From positions 124,001 to 188,000 of the forward strand of contig NC_082420.1 in NCBI RefSeq assembly GCF_004011695.2: DNA of 64,000 nucleotides, written 5' to 3'. The notes beneath the pieces are model-generated. The model did not search any database. It had not been told where the DNA came from and saw only the letters and a program-made list of their open reading frames with translations. Of this stretch, positions 10,904 through 22,583 are shown one piece after another; the first letter of the stretch is position 1; every line of letters begins with the position of its first letter. The position numbers were made by a program, and so were the translations under genes. The DNA is from Ascochyta rabiei (lineage: Eukaryota > Ascomycota > Dothideomycetes > Pleosporales > Didymellaceae).

Positions 10904-12182
10904 ATGGCCGACTTCAACGAACAAAAGACGCCCTTGACACTCGCCAACATCCAGGCCTGGGCGCGAGTCGAGTTCTCCGACGCCTTCAACGCTCTCCCGC
11001 GCGCCTCGAGAGTCTCGTACATTGATATTGACGACACATCCTTCAACAGAGTGATTCAGAGGTCCCTCGGTCGTTCCACGCACAAAAAGCTGCTTGTGAT
11101 CGGCGATTACGCCCCCGGCGACCATGTCGAGGACTCCAAGGTGGTCGCCCATGTTCATGAACACGACACAGAGATTACTTTCTACCGCCTGAGTGAGGTG
11201 ACGGTCGAGGGCAAGCCGGAACTGCACCCTGTTCGTGCCACAAGCAATGTTGCATTCTACTCGCCCTTCAGCAAAGTCGGCGACGACACTGGTGGTTCCA
11301 AGGCTATCCACCGCGTTTCTGCCGTCATACTGTACTACTTCGTCGCCTCCGAGCTTGTCCATGAACTAGTAAGGCACAAGAACGACTCCCGATGGTTTGC
11401 CAAGAATTTCCGAGAAGCTTGCGACTGGATCGGCAACGACGGCGACCGGCCATCCACAGCCTCGAGGCCCGGCACCGCGCGGCGAGAAGGTGAAAGAGAC
11501 AGCTTCGAGCTGCCCACAAAAATCAAGCGAGAGCGGGAGGAGTACACACCACAGGGAACCCGTAAGGAAACGTATCAACCCGCTACCAACCTTCACTGAC
11601 CTCCATCAGCTAAGCCCAAGCGAATCAACCACTCGCGGAAGGTACGCACCATCGCTGCACAAATCCTGCGGACCTCGCCAGAATTGACGTCGATATTGCA
11701 GACCTCGCAAGTTTCCGAAAGTGCACCGTCACCTGTTACCGATTTTTTCTCAACAAGAAGACGTCCCAGCCACGTCCGAAAGGTACCCGCTGGCCATCAC
11801 CTCAAGTGCACCAGGACCTAACAGCTCTCAGCCATCAAACCTGTCAGAAGGCATTCTGTCCCCCACGGACGAGGTATTTGCCGACGAAACCATGCTCAAG
11901 CATGCTTACAGCGGCTTACAACAGGAGTGCGCACAGATCAAATCGAAGCTAGCCGCTACCAAAGAGAGAATGAGGCTGGCAGAGGCGCTTGTACACAGCC
12001 GTGACATTGACCTTCATCTCTCCAAAGTCCGGGTCGAGCGCGCAGAAAGAGACGCTGCTGCTGCAAGGAAAGAGCTGAACGATTTGAAAACCAGCTTACT
12101 AAAAGATATCGAGAAAGTGGTCATGAACAAGTTTGCGGGAGGATCGGTGTCCTCGGAGAATTCGGAATTGTCGTCTACCTAG
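10904..12182 (+). CDS. Unknown protein, globular N-terminus and coiled-coil C-terminus
   Basis: The start at 10904 sits in CCTACCATGG, a good fungal context. Exon 1 is 10904-11561; intron 11562-11609 (GTAAGG...CAG, 48 bp); a short exon 11610-11641 encoding a basic patch (KPKRINHSRK, a likely nuclear signal); a second intron from 11642 whose acceptor must restore the downstream frame (11711 fits, 11701 does not); last exon to 12182. The first 180 residues look globular and the middle is low-complexity Ser/Arg/Glu-rich. The C-terminal 110 residues from about GLQQECAQIKSKL form a clear coiled coil rich in Glu, Arg, Lys and Ala. I do not recognise the family and assign no function. Confidence 0.7.
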
Positions 12183-12758
12183 ACAGGCTGCTTCACCACC
12201 CACTCCCACTTGAGCTGGACTGTTTTTACGAGAGCGTTTAGCGTGCAAGATACCCCTCCACCGTTGGTTCATACTTTACAAACCTTCACTGTGAATATGT
12301 CGGGGCCATTGAGCCCATCTTCAGACTTCAGTACATGATAGATCCGCTGTCGACTCTTCTCCGGCCTTTTCTCTTCCCCGACAACTCAAGCGAAACGTCA
12401 AATCGACTTGTTCCGTGTTACCCAACCTGGCCCCTTCTCCGCCCTTGACCATTCCAAGTTAGACCATCACTGCGCACTGACGGTACCCACCATCTCAGTC
12501 CACACACACCCATCCTCAACCCCCCAGTCCCGCAACAACCCCCTCCTCACCCCCTCCTCACCCCCTCCAACTCACCCACCTGCACCCCCTCCAACTCAGC
12601 CACCTCCCCCTTCTTTCACCTCCCCCTTCTTTCACCTCCACCAACTCGGCCCCAGCGCATCGTCCTGCTGTTGCGCGGTTGCGAGTAGCCGCGCTGGACT
12701 GGCGGAAGATGGTATGCGACCCCCCACACCGGTCATCGCGTGTACAACAATGATTAGG

Positions 12759-12841
12759 CCGTCTTTCCTCACAAGAGCATACAGGCCGTCTTTCCTTATA
12801 AGAGTATATAGGGCGTCTTTCCTTATAAGAGCATATAAGGG
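12759..12841 (+). repeat. 27-28-bp tandem repeat, three units
   Basis: Three consecutive units built on CCGTCTTTCCTTATAAGAG followed by catataggg-type ends. They differ mainly by C/T changes (CTCACAAG against CTTATAAG), as expected from RIP-like mutation of a repeat. Confidence 0.7.
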
Positions 12842-12967
12842 TTTGCAGATAACTAGATTAACAAAGGTAAGGTAAGAATAGTATCTCTTTCTTGCATTGT
12901 TGTAGCTAGCTAGCTAGCTACTAAAACAAATAGGTATCTTTAAGGTATTATCTCTGTACCTAATATA

Positions 12968-13102
12968 AAAAGCATAACAAGCATGACAAGCGTGGCAAGC
13001 ATGGCAAGCATGGCAAGCATGACAAGCATGACAAGCATGACAAGCATGACAAGCATGACAAGCATGACAAGCATGACAAGCATGACAAGTATGACAAGCA
13101 TC
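12968..13102 (+). repeat. 9-bp minisatellite (GCATGACAA)n
   Basis: About fourteen units of a 9-bp motif, with a few variants (gcgtggcaa, gcatggcaa) at the left. The length is a multiple of three, so long repetitive open frames appear on both strands; these look like by-products and not a gene. Confidence 0.85.
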
Positions 13103-13166
13103 ATGTATACATTCCAACATTGACAAGTCATCTCCAGACAGTGCCTCGAGCTACACAACCCGTGCC

Positions 13167-15086
13167 TTATGCAGCACGGTCCGGGTCCTCGACACTGTGC
13201 CTCCCGTCCTTTCCGACGTAGTTGGAGTCCGGCAGCATGTTGAGTGTGTCTTCCTGCTTGTCCGTCGGCCTCTGATGGAACCAGAACAGGATGCCACCGA
13301 TGAAGGCCAGGACGGCAACGACGCCGTAGTTCCATACGAGCAAGGGATCTTCGGACAGAGAGGTGAGCGCCTGACCGATGGCGTTTGAGAAGGCGGACAT
13401 GAAGTGCCAGTACGAGGTGACGAGGGAACGCATGTTCTTGGGCGCCTTGGTGAAGGCGAACTCCAGACCGGTGATGGATGTGAAGATCTCGGAGAATCCA
13501 ACTAGCACGTACGGCACCGCTTGCGTCCACACGTTGATGGGTGCGGGCTCGTCGCACGAGTTCATCTCGTTGCCGCAGGGACCCGTCTGGTAGATGTAGT
13601 ACTGGATCACGGTGGCGCTGACCATGGCGAGCGAGGCGAGCATGAAACCGAACGCAATGCGCTTGATGGGTGTGAAGCGAATGCCGGCCTTGCGGAGAGC
13701 AGGGTAGAGGAACTTGTCAACGATCGGGATGAAGATGACGAGCGAGATGGGGTTCAGGTTGGTGATGATATCGTTGGGCACGCCGTTACGGGTCATGGTG
13801 GCGGCCTGCGAGGTGAGGTTGTTGTTCATTTGGTTGTAAGATAACCAGTAGAGAGGGATCCAGGTGAAACAGGAGCAAGCACGTAGACCACGGGCAACCT
13901 GGTCGACCCACGCATCATCGAACTGCATCCACGCCGGTGCGTTGCTGCCGAGGTGGCTGGGCTTGACGTCTTCCCAGAAACGTTCGCCCTTGAAGTTCTT
14001 GCGAGTGGTGATGGGGTTGATGGACCACTTGCCCTTGGTAGCGAGACCGAGGAGCTTGAACGCACGGATGAGGACGGAGCCGGTGGGGGGGCTCTTGTGG
14101 TACTTGTGACGGCAGACCCAGAGAACGACGGGGCAGCCACAGAACATGATGGTGGGCAGAAGCCACGCGCACCAGAAACCGACGTACTTCTCAACATAGA
14201 CCATACTGATCTGGCCGGTAAGAGAACCGATGTTGATGAACATGTAAAAGTACAGGAAGATACGCGAGAGTGTGATGTTGGGGTCGGAGATGACACGCTC
14301 GCCAGTCTTGGCGTCGATGATGACGCGAGGCTTCGTTTGCTTGTACTGCTCAGCGATGAGAGGCGAGATGTTGGCCTTGAAGGCGCCAGTTCCGAATCCA
14401 AGAACGATGACACCAAGGATGAAGGGAGCTATGGCAGCGTTGCCAGTGAGCACGCTGGGGATAGCCGAGATGATGAGCAGAATGTGACCGATGATAGAGA
14501 AGGCGATGGCGATGAAGATGGTGTTGAAGCGACCGAGGTACTCATCGGCAATGATGGCACCGATGATGGGAGTAGTGTAGGCCCAGAAAGAGTTGAAGGT
14601 ACCGATACCGAACGAGGCACGCTGGCCCATACCGAGACCACCAGGCTGACCTTCAGAACGCGGGTCCTTTCCGGTAGACTGAACTACACCGTCGATGACG
14701 GGCAGGTCCTGCTGGACGAAGTTTGTGTCTGTCTTGGATTAGTGATAGGACGGCAGGGTAGGTCGATATGGGAACATACACAGAACCTGGCACCCGTAGT
14801 AACCGAAACGCTCGCAGAGCTCGACGAACGCGATGGTGAAGATCTGCCAAGGGATCTTGCCAGAGACACGACGCAACGTCTTGAGTTCCTCCTCGGTGGG
14901 TGTCTCTCCCTCGAGATCAGCCTCGAACTCGACAGGAGCGGCATTGATGCTGTGGCTGGTGGCAGAGGAATGGCGCTTCTCGCCAGCAAGAACCTGCTTC
15001 TCACTCATCTCGTAGAGAGGTGTAGCAATCTTGGGCTCGTTGCTGAGGGCCATGTCGACCTGGTTCGGACCGGCGGCGGCGGCCAT
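13167..15086 (-). CDS. PTR2: PTR2/POT-family di/tripeptide transporter
   Basis: Proton-coupled importer of di- and tripeptides in the plasma membrane. Exon 1 is 15086-14780 and exon 2 is 14728-13167, split by a 51-bp intron (GTATGT...ACAG), giving 622 residues, normal for fungal PTR2. An N-terminal cytosolic tail of about 90 residues precedes the first membrane helix. The family E-x-x-E-R signature is present as VELCERFGYYG, followed after splicing by TNFVQQDLP. Downstream are SFWAYTTPIIGAIIADEYLGR, the PTR signature GFGTGAFKANISPL and a FSEIFTSITGLEFAFTKAP segment, ending in a cytosolic tail with a DRAA end. A CCAAT box lies roughly 75 bp upstream of the start on the coding strand. A secreted dipeptidyl peptidase lies 1.8 kb upstream on the same strand, whose products this carrier could take up; that link is inference. 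Confidence 0.93.
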
Positions 15087-16935
15087 GGTGGATTACTGTC
15101 TCCGAGTACTGACGTTAACACTGGAAGGTTTCACTCTGGTTCGACTTTCTCGAAGAAAGTGATTGGCCGGGGCAAGCTGGAAAAGGGGACGAGCTGCTGC
15201 TGAACCAGAAAACCTACGAGCGGAGGCACACGCTCCATTTAATACTTGACTCCCCACCATTTTCGCGGCGGCAAACAACGAGGCAAAAGACGTCTTGGCC
15301 TCACACCTGCATCCAGCAGGTGAGTTCCAACGGGACGTTACAATCACACTAGCTCTTGATCATACGGCGGATAGGACCGCTTCGCGCGAACAGCGTTATC
15401 GAGCACGACAGCCACTTAGCAAATGCTAAGACCAGGAAAAGACTGAGGCCCAGTTGCCGATGTTGCTTCTCAGCTTGGTATAGCTTGGCAGAGGAGGACG
15501 ATCACCAGAGTGACAACCATTCACTGCTACTCAGGCTTATCGTGATGAAGAAACAGGCAGCGGCATCACCGGTATTGCTGTCGGGCCATACTCGGCCAGG
15601 ATCGTCAAGAGTCTGACTGTTGCGTGCTATGCACAGCTCGATGTCGTTTTCGAAATCCAAAAATGCTGTTGTTGGTTTGAACGCTCGTTGCCTGCGTGCA
15701 GTTCCCGTCTCCTCGAATCCTGGAGACCGCTCGGACTGGGCGCCCAGCGCCGCCCCTTGGCACAGGCAAAATCCGCCCCTCTTCTCTATCGAAGCACCCC
15801 AAGCACGCTCATGTTCCACCGAAGCCTCCCCACCACAAAGGGCTTCATACTTGGGCTCCGCTAAACCCCAACAGGCAGGTCTGCGGTCGCGGCAGTTTCG
15901 GCGCCCCAGTATCGCATAGTGCATGGATGCCATGTTAGGCGCTCAGCGCGCCCCCCAGCCCCTGCATATCTCCTCACGTTTTCGGTCCTACGACCGAAGC
16001 AGCGCATCATCTGGTTGGAGTTGAGCTTGTGATTTGAAGACAAGAGGGAATGAGAAGCGCCAACTGCCTGCGCTTACCGCCGTAGAATCCGTCGATTTCC
16101 GTTTGGTTGACACATGAGAACCTGTACTCGGAGCGCTCATTACTCGAAGCAGCGTCTGTGGAACCCCGCCCGTATTCAATTCCCTCTCTTTGTTGCGCAG
16201 CAGGAGGAAGGCTTGGCGACAGTGATGTGGCGATGGATGACACTGTCGAAGACCACAGGATTGACAGCTTATCGCACACCATTACCCTTCCAGAGATTCG
16301 ATGGAATCCTGCAAGAACAATGTTGGGGGCTCGCGTGCATGATCAGACCATGGACTCGTGCTGGTGGGGTCGTTGGTTGTCGCCGTGGGTCTGCCAAACT
16401 TGCCCAGGTTTTTGCCAAGCGTGTATCTCCATTGCGAACGGCGTATCATGGGCTGCCAGCTGCTGCCATCTGGATATTTGTCTGTAAACATATTGGCGAC
16501 ACTGACTCGTCAAGTTGCCTCCAGGCACCAGGTCGTAGGATCTGTTATGCCAAGAGATTCGGTCGACCCTTTGAGCGCGAGATCCGTGCAGCTGTCAACC
16601 GAGTACCTTCCGTGCTCGAATGGTAGTCTGACAATAAATGGCTGCTGTTTGTCGGTTTCGTAAGTGGCACAGTTTCGAATCTTACACATGTAAAGTACAG
16701 CCGGTAGTGGCTGCCCGAGTTCAGTGCATGATTCCACTATGGCGGTACTTGCCAAGATTGAGTAAGTTTTGACTGGTAGAAGATAACGACAAAAAGTGAG
16801 CATCGGCATCTGCACATGCACCAAGTGCAAAACTTAGATCAACAAACTCATTATCATTATACGTCATTACGTTGAAGGTTAATGCTATCTCGTGAGCGCC
16901 TGATTGGTGCATCGTAATCTCGTGTCATCCACCAC
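15087..16935. other. Intergenic region upstream of PTR2
   Basis: 1.85 kb between the PTR2 start and the 3' end of the DPP V gene. Short open frames on both strands have no recognisable features. The 250 bp next to 15086 are the PTR2 promoter and leader. Nothing else was supported. Confidence 0.5.
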
Positions 16936-19162
16936 TTAATTACCGGCAGGCTCATCGTCCAAAGGCGTACCCTTGGAGTAGTGGTTGATCCAGTTGAAAA
17001 TCTCCTTGTGCCAGAACAAGCTGTTCTCCTGCTTGATGACCCAATGGTTCTCGTTGGGGAAGTTGAGGAAACGCGAGGGCACGCCGACGTTCTGCAGGAC
17101 GTTGAACAGAGCGATGCCGTCGCTCTCGGGGAGACGGTAGTCGAGGGTGTTGTGAACAACGAACTGAGGGGTAGACCAGTTGGCGATGTGGTTGAAAGGG
17201 TTCCACTTCTCGTACGCCTCAGACTGCCAGACAGTACCGTTGTAGTCATGACGGATGAACCAAAGCTCCTCAGTGCCCCAGGCGGCCTTGGTCTGGGAAA
17301 TACCGTCGTGGGTGACGAGGGCCTTGAACTTGTTACCAAGGTCGTTGGACTGGATCCAGTTGGTCATGTAACCTCCGTAAGAAGCACCAGCAGCGATGCC
17401 GTTCTTGGTGTCGACGAAAGAGGTCAGTTCGGAGTTGATGTACTCCCAAGCGTTGACCAAATCATAGTAGGGGTATCCACCCCATTGACCCTGAATGGCG
17501 TCGGTAAGGTATTGGCCGAAACCAGTCGAGCCAGTTGGGTTAGGTGCGACTACAATGTAGCCCTGGTCAGCCCAGACTGCCGGGTTCCACCTGTTTGACC
17601 AAGAGTTGCCCCACGATCCCTGAGGTCCACCGTGAATGTAGAACGCAAGAGGGTAAGTCTTGTTCTCGACGAAGTTGCTGGGCTTGATGACCCAGGCGTG
17701 GAGCTGCTGCTTCAAGTTCGGGTCGGATCCGTTGAAGAAGATCTCGGATACGTGGTCGGCGCTGAGGTCAGCAAACTCTTCATCGCTCTCGGCAGCAGAG
17801 AAGATAGTGTTCTTGGTGCCGTTGGTCAGTGTGTAGTACTCGACAGGTGTCCAGATGGCCGAAGCGGTAACGAGCAAGTCGTTGTTCTTCAGAAGAGAGA
17901 AACTAGAGACCGAGGTGTTGGAGGTCAAAGGCTCTGGAATATAGCTGGCATTGGCAGTAATGGGGAAGTTGAAGATCTTGACACGAGCGTAGTCCTCAGC
18001 GGTCGTGTAGATAGAGGAACCATCGTGCGCCCAAGTCAACGGGCCCTGGACCCAGCGATCGAAGCCAGCGGAGAGACCCTTCCAGTTGCTGGTGGCAACG
18101 CTGCCGTTAGCTGGGGCAACGTCGACAGTGTACAGCTGCCACCTGTCGGACTCGTAGTAGTCCTCATCCTGCTGAACGTAGGCAAGCTTGGAGCTGTCGG
18201 GCGAGAACGAGGGCAAGCCAGAAGCACCCTGGTGACCAGCCTCGGCAGCTTCGGAGCCGGGCCCGTTCAAAGCAGCTGGAGCAGCTGTGCCAGCGACCTC
18301 GCCAAGGTAGATGTAGCTGGCGGTGTAGTTGGCCTTGTTCAGCTGAGGAGCCTTGCTAAGGAAAGCGTAGAGCTTGCCGTCAGGTGAAATGGCGTAATCA
18401 CCAGAGTCGCCGAACGGCTGTACTGGAGTCTCAGACCTGGTAGTGGTCCAGTTGACAGCGTGGTTCAAGTTGCGCAGACCAGGGTGAGCAAGACCGTAGC
18501 TGGCGTTCGCAGAGAGGGCACCAGCGAACACATTGTGGCGGTTCTTTGTGAGCCAAGTGTCCCAGTGACGAACGTAGACGTCCTTGTAGAAGCGTCCCGT
18601 GTGCTTAGGAGTGACCTCGGTCTTGGGGTTAACGGCGGTGCCATTGGGGTAGGCCAGGCTATTGACGAGGAAGTGGATGTCGCCAGATTCGGTCTTTGCG
18701 ATCTTCAGACCGTTGTAAGGGGCATCAAGAGAAGCAGCCAGGGTGCTCTTAGATGGGTCATTGATGTCTCCAATCCAGATGGTGACACCACCGGGGATCT
18801 CCTCGTTGGTGCCGTTGATGTAGACAATGCCAGTGTCAGTGCCTGGGATCCATGCAGCCTCGTTGACTTCGCTGAAGTTGAGACCAGAGTCCTTGAACTC
18901 TCCAGACTTCAGGTCAAGAAGTCCCCAGCTGGAGTGGCCAGCGGTCGCAGAGAAGTTGTACTGCGAGATGGACAGCAGAGCAACAGATCCATCGCCGCTG
19001 GGGCTCAGCGCACCACGGCGGGGCGCACCGATCAGCTTCCTGTTGTGGTTGTCAATTTCAGTTCATGTTGGAGTCGGAGCCGGCGACGTACTCTGGGGTA
19101 AATTGAGCAAGGCTGGTGGAAGCCAATGCCGAAGCAATTCCGAGGTAACGTGCCATTGCCAT
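16936..19162 (-). CDS. dppV: Secreted dipeptidyl-peptidase V (S9C prolyl-oligopeptidase family)
   Basis: Cleaves dipeptides from the N-terminus of extracellular peptides. Exon 1 is 19162-19092 and exon 2 is 19039-16936, across a 52-bp intron (GTACGT...ACAG), giving 724 residues, close to the usual 720. The N-terminus is a typical signal peptide (MAMARYLGIASALASTSLAQ), with the mature protein starting near FTPEKLIGAPRR, the conserved DPP V start. A beta-propeller-like half with many N-x-T/S glycosylation sites follows. The alpha/beta-hydrolase half has AFYIHGGPQGSWG, the nucleophile motif GASYGGYM (Ser at about residue 577), an Asp in HNTLDYRLP and the His in PNENHWV, so the triad is complete. 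I chose the first of two close in-frame ATGs. Homologues are major secreted antigens in Aspergillus and dermatophytes. Confidence 0.95.
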
Positions 19163-22100
19163 TGTGACGACCTGCTTCTGCTGAGCTCAATTGATGAGGG
19201 TCGATGGCAACGGAAGCTCCGGGAACGGCAGCGAGCTTATTTGTAGTTCCCTTGATGCTGGGATGGCAACCAGGAACCGTATATCGCCCGCGGGGTCTGT
19301 GTCGTACCTGGCCGACCATGATACGGCCGTGGCCTGTTGTGCCATCGATGGAGTCCTATCCCGGACCCTAGATCATTTTGACCAACGACTGAGCAAGTTC
19401 ACAATGTCTCCTTCCTGAAGGAGCTTACTTCTACCGACTCACAAATAAGCTCGGTGCAGGTGGGCCGCCAAAAAGCGTGTTTCCCAGCCGCCTATCGCCA
19501 TTTGCTCCAGCCCGCCCGCAATCGCAGGCCCGCCGCTTTAGACGGCTTGGCGGGTGAAACGTCACGTGCGGCCCTCACAGCTCACGCCCAGATTGGTGGC
19601 GTCGGCTGCCAAGAGAGGCCGACTGGAGAAAAAATGGTGGCGTGCGGAGCAGCTAGCCCCAGATAGGCAGGTACCATTCTATCGGCTTGCGTGCTTGATG
19701 GCACACAAAATTGCCCCGATGTAATGAGTGAGTGTTACTTGTTACAAATCGATACTTCTGCGTCTGCAACTTCGCGAGGTTGTTGTTCGTCCAAGGTGTT
19801 GTTCAAGAAGAAAGAAGGCTGGGCAAGGGACTGCCTCGGTACCCCGGCTTCTTTCTGACAGGGGTGACCGAAAGTCGCTCACACCTCGTTGAGAGGTTGT
19901 GGACGCCATCATTGCTAGCAGCAACGTTTGCTGGGGCTGTCTGCAAGCCGGCCTCGTTCCCTCCTGTTCGCCATCATGGTGCGGTGCCGAGGACCTGGCA
20001 ACCAACTCCCATGTTGATGCAATCGTACAGTGTGCTGACGCTTGCGATAAGGGTGGGCCGCTCACTGTGTTTATCGTCCGGAAATCGAATTCGGATTGGG
20101 AAGCAATCCCAGTAACACTCCAAGGCCCTCCATCAGCGGCGTGAAGGCTCGCCCGTTGCGTGGTTCCACCAACATATGAGGCTTGCATTTCGCCATGTGT
20201 ATGGTGCGTCTTGGTACCTAGAATGGCAGGACGTAGTATTACCGGTATCCGAGATCAGATTCCAGGGAGGTTCCAGAGGTCACGGAACGCACGGAACCCT
20301 AAGATGACTTTTCGGTCGTTCCTGGCGAGTTCCTTGTCGCTGTATTCCCCAATGTTTTTTAGACCAAGGTCGTGACGTTCCCCCTCCTGGCAATCAATTC
20401 TCTGGCATTGCAATCACCATCGTCCAGCAACAACACCAAGGTGCAGAGTATAGTATCGTCGAGATGTGTTCTTGCACTGGTCGTTCATCTTTGCATCTGT
20501 GGATCCACCATCGTAGGCCTTCACATTGTCTTTCTCTCTTTCTGTCTTTCTCTCTTGCTTTCCCTACGTTCAACTCATTCACACTCTGGTGTAGATCGTT
20601 CACCGTTCCATTGGTGTTTGCTCCAATCTTGCGCGTTGCTAGCAGTCCACGGTCGTTGCAAAGCTTGCCACATTCCCCCGAAAGCAACGTTGTTCGTATC
20701 GTGATCGGCTATCAGCTCGTCGTGCATGAAACTTGGGCTTTTCAATGTATAAGTACTGCGACTCCGAAGTCGGGCGCGATAACGGCTGGCATTACGCCAT
20801 CAGCTTGGCATGCCTTGTCTGGCTCAGCTAGGTATGAGACTCGCCAACTTCCAAGCAGACATGCAGCTTCCAGATGTGGAGACAAAGAGCCTTGTGCATG
20901 AGATGCTCGACCAGAACGGTGGCGTGGCAGGGTCTGCGTCCTGGGCATTGAGCTTGGGGCGGTACAATGCTGCGGAAAGAGCAAACTCTTACCAAGTATG
21001 AGACAGACCACGTTGGCACGAACCAAAAAGTGTAAAAGCAGTGAAAAGACATGAGAGGATGTGGTCCTGGCATCTGCCGCGCTGCGCACCTGTTGCAGCT
21101 TGTTCGCGTGCGTGGATGTGTGTTGCGTCCTCAGCGTAGATTACACTCAAGACGAAGATAACGTACAGTATTCTCGGGCGACAGGAAGGCAGGCCTTGAG
21201 TTAGTTCGACGTGAAGTAAGTCCTAGCGAGCATGCCTCGATCGTCGTTGTGTTGTTCTGCAGTTGCCGTGCACGCGACAATGAGCTGCAAGGCAAAGCAC
21301 CGCCTACGCCAATAACAGGTCGCCTGCTTTATCTCTCTGGTCTGATTTTGACTCCGCTCTGTTTCATACATAGCACTCTTCTTGAGATGAAAACCTCAGA
21401 CTTTGCCAAGAACAACCAACTAAAGCAGGCTACGGCAGCCGGAGATTTGGCTGCATGTCAAGAATGCTGTTCTTGGGGAAAGCACTCGCGGGGCAGGATG
21501 TGTTGCACATTATGTCAGTGTGATAGTATAAATGTTACCGGACCAGATCGCATAGTAGTACCTGACATTGCCAGATACATTATCTTCTGATACTTGGTAC
21601 CAATGTTGCTGTGAATCACAAACCCTGCAAGCAGCTTTGCTCCTGAGAATGAATGAGAGATTGCAAGATCAAGTGTGCAAGGTAGTCAAGATCCTCTGCG
21701 CTCATGGCAGAGCTTTTGTACATGCTCAAGTTGAAAGACGATAATCCTGTGTTTGCTGCGCCTATAGCACAGAAGAGTATCAATCTACCAGCGTCTTCAC
21801 TTAGCAAAACGCTCGATCTTTACCAGAGTAACATCAGTAAGATTTGCATGTAGTTGATGCGAACGGCGATGATACTAGTGATGAAGCTGCAGGGCGAGCG
21901 GAGGAGGGCAGGAGCAGCCGAGGCGAGCCACCGGACCGTTACGGAAAGCGCTCCGCAACATTCCGGTATAATTTTCGGTGCTGCTCGTGACAATTACTCC
22001 AAAAGTTGCGCGCAGGCCCCTATGCCTCTCCATAGCTTCGAAGCTCCATAGCTCCATCTCGATTTTGTGAGCACGGTGAACCATAGCGGAGCGTTGCCTG

Positions 22101-22583
22101 CTCTCATCTTTGCGCCTTCGTTGCTCGAGCTGCGCGCGTTGCTGCTTCTCCATAAAAAGTTTTCTGAGGACCGCCTCAGCCCCACCGGACATACAAAATA
22201 TACAAGATGGATCCAGACCTCCAGTGCAGGATATGCCAAGCGTTATAGGAGACGCTTTGAGGCTACACATATTCTATCGTTACTATAATGTACGTTGCAA
22301 TTGTGCTCTTTCCTTTTCTCATGCTCACCTTGCTCCCCTCTGTTTGCGTTGGTGACACTTATGCCAAGCCTGTCTGCCCCATATTCACGCCGTCACCCAA
22401 GTCCAAGTTATTCGAGGTGATTGTGAAGATGACTAAGAGCGCCTTTCACCACTCCGGACAAGGTTGCTCTTCCTTTGTACTGCCCGTTTCGAGCTTCAAT
22501 GACAGTGAACGACTGCTAAACGGGGCCCTTCCTCATTCAGTATACACAAACACTACGTACCTTCCAACCGCAATTCGTGGGCG
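19163..22583. other. Large intergenic region, no gene supported
   Basis: 3.4 kb upstream of both the DPP V gene (minus) and the F-box-like gene (plus), so it holds two divergent promoters. Around 20520-20570 there is a CT-rich tract. A Lys/Arg/Glu-rich minus-strand frame near 22240-22000 could be a fragment of a helical protein but has no start, splice support or recognisable family. No transfer RNA or mobile element was seen. Confidence 0.45.

Larger units (their letters stand above)
12183..13166. other. Intergenic region with short repeats
   Basis: The 3' region between the coiled-coil gene and the convergent PTR2 gene. 12500-12650 is extremely C-rich (runs of CCCCCT/ACCCCC). From about 12840 to 12970 the composition turns AT-rich, like a small RIP-affected relic. 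Two tandem repeats in it are listed separately. No gene. Confidence 0.55.

Noticed and set aside
12914..13126. Repetitive frames (Met-Leu-Val and Ala-Cys-His runs) over the 9-bp minisatellite
   Set aside because: They arise automatically from a repeat unit divisible by three and have no start context or flanking coding signal.
13953..15203. Long plus-strand open frame of 416 codons opposite PTR2
   Set aside because: Mirror frame of the PTR2 coding strand with a biased Asp/Glu/Val composition; PTR2 family match on minus is decisive.
16107..16626. Overlapping plus-strand frames between PTR2 and DPP V
   Set aside because: Two overlapping frames of similar length without splice or family support; typical of non-coding GC-balanced sequence.
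21994..22270. Minus-strand Lys/Arg/Glu-rich frame, considered as a small gene
   Set aside because: No supported start, stop or splice, and no family resemblance; left as unassigned.
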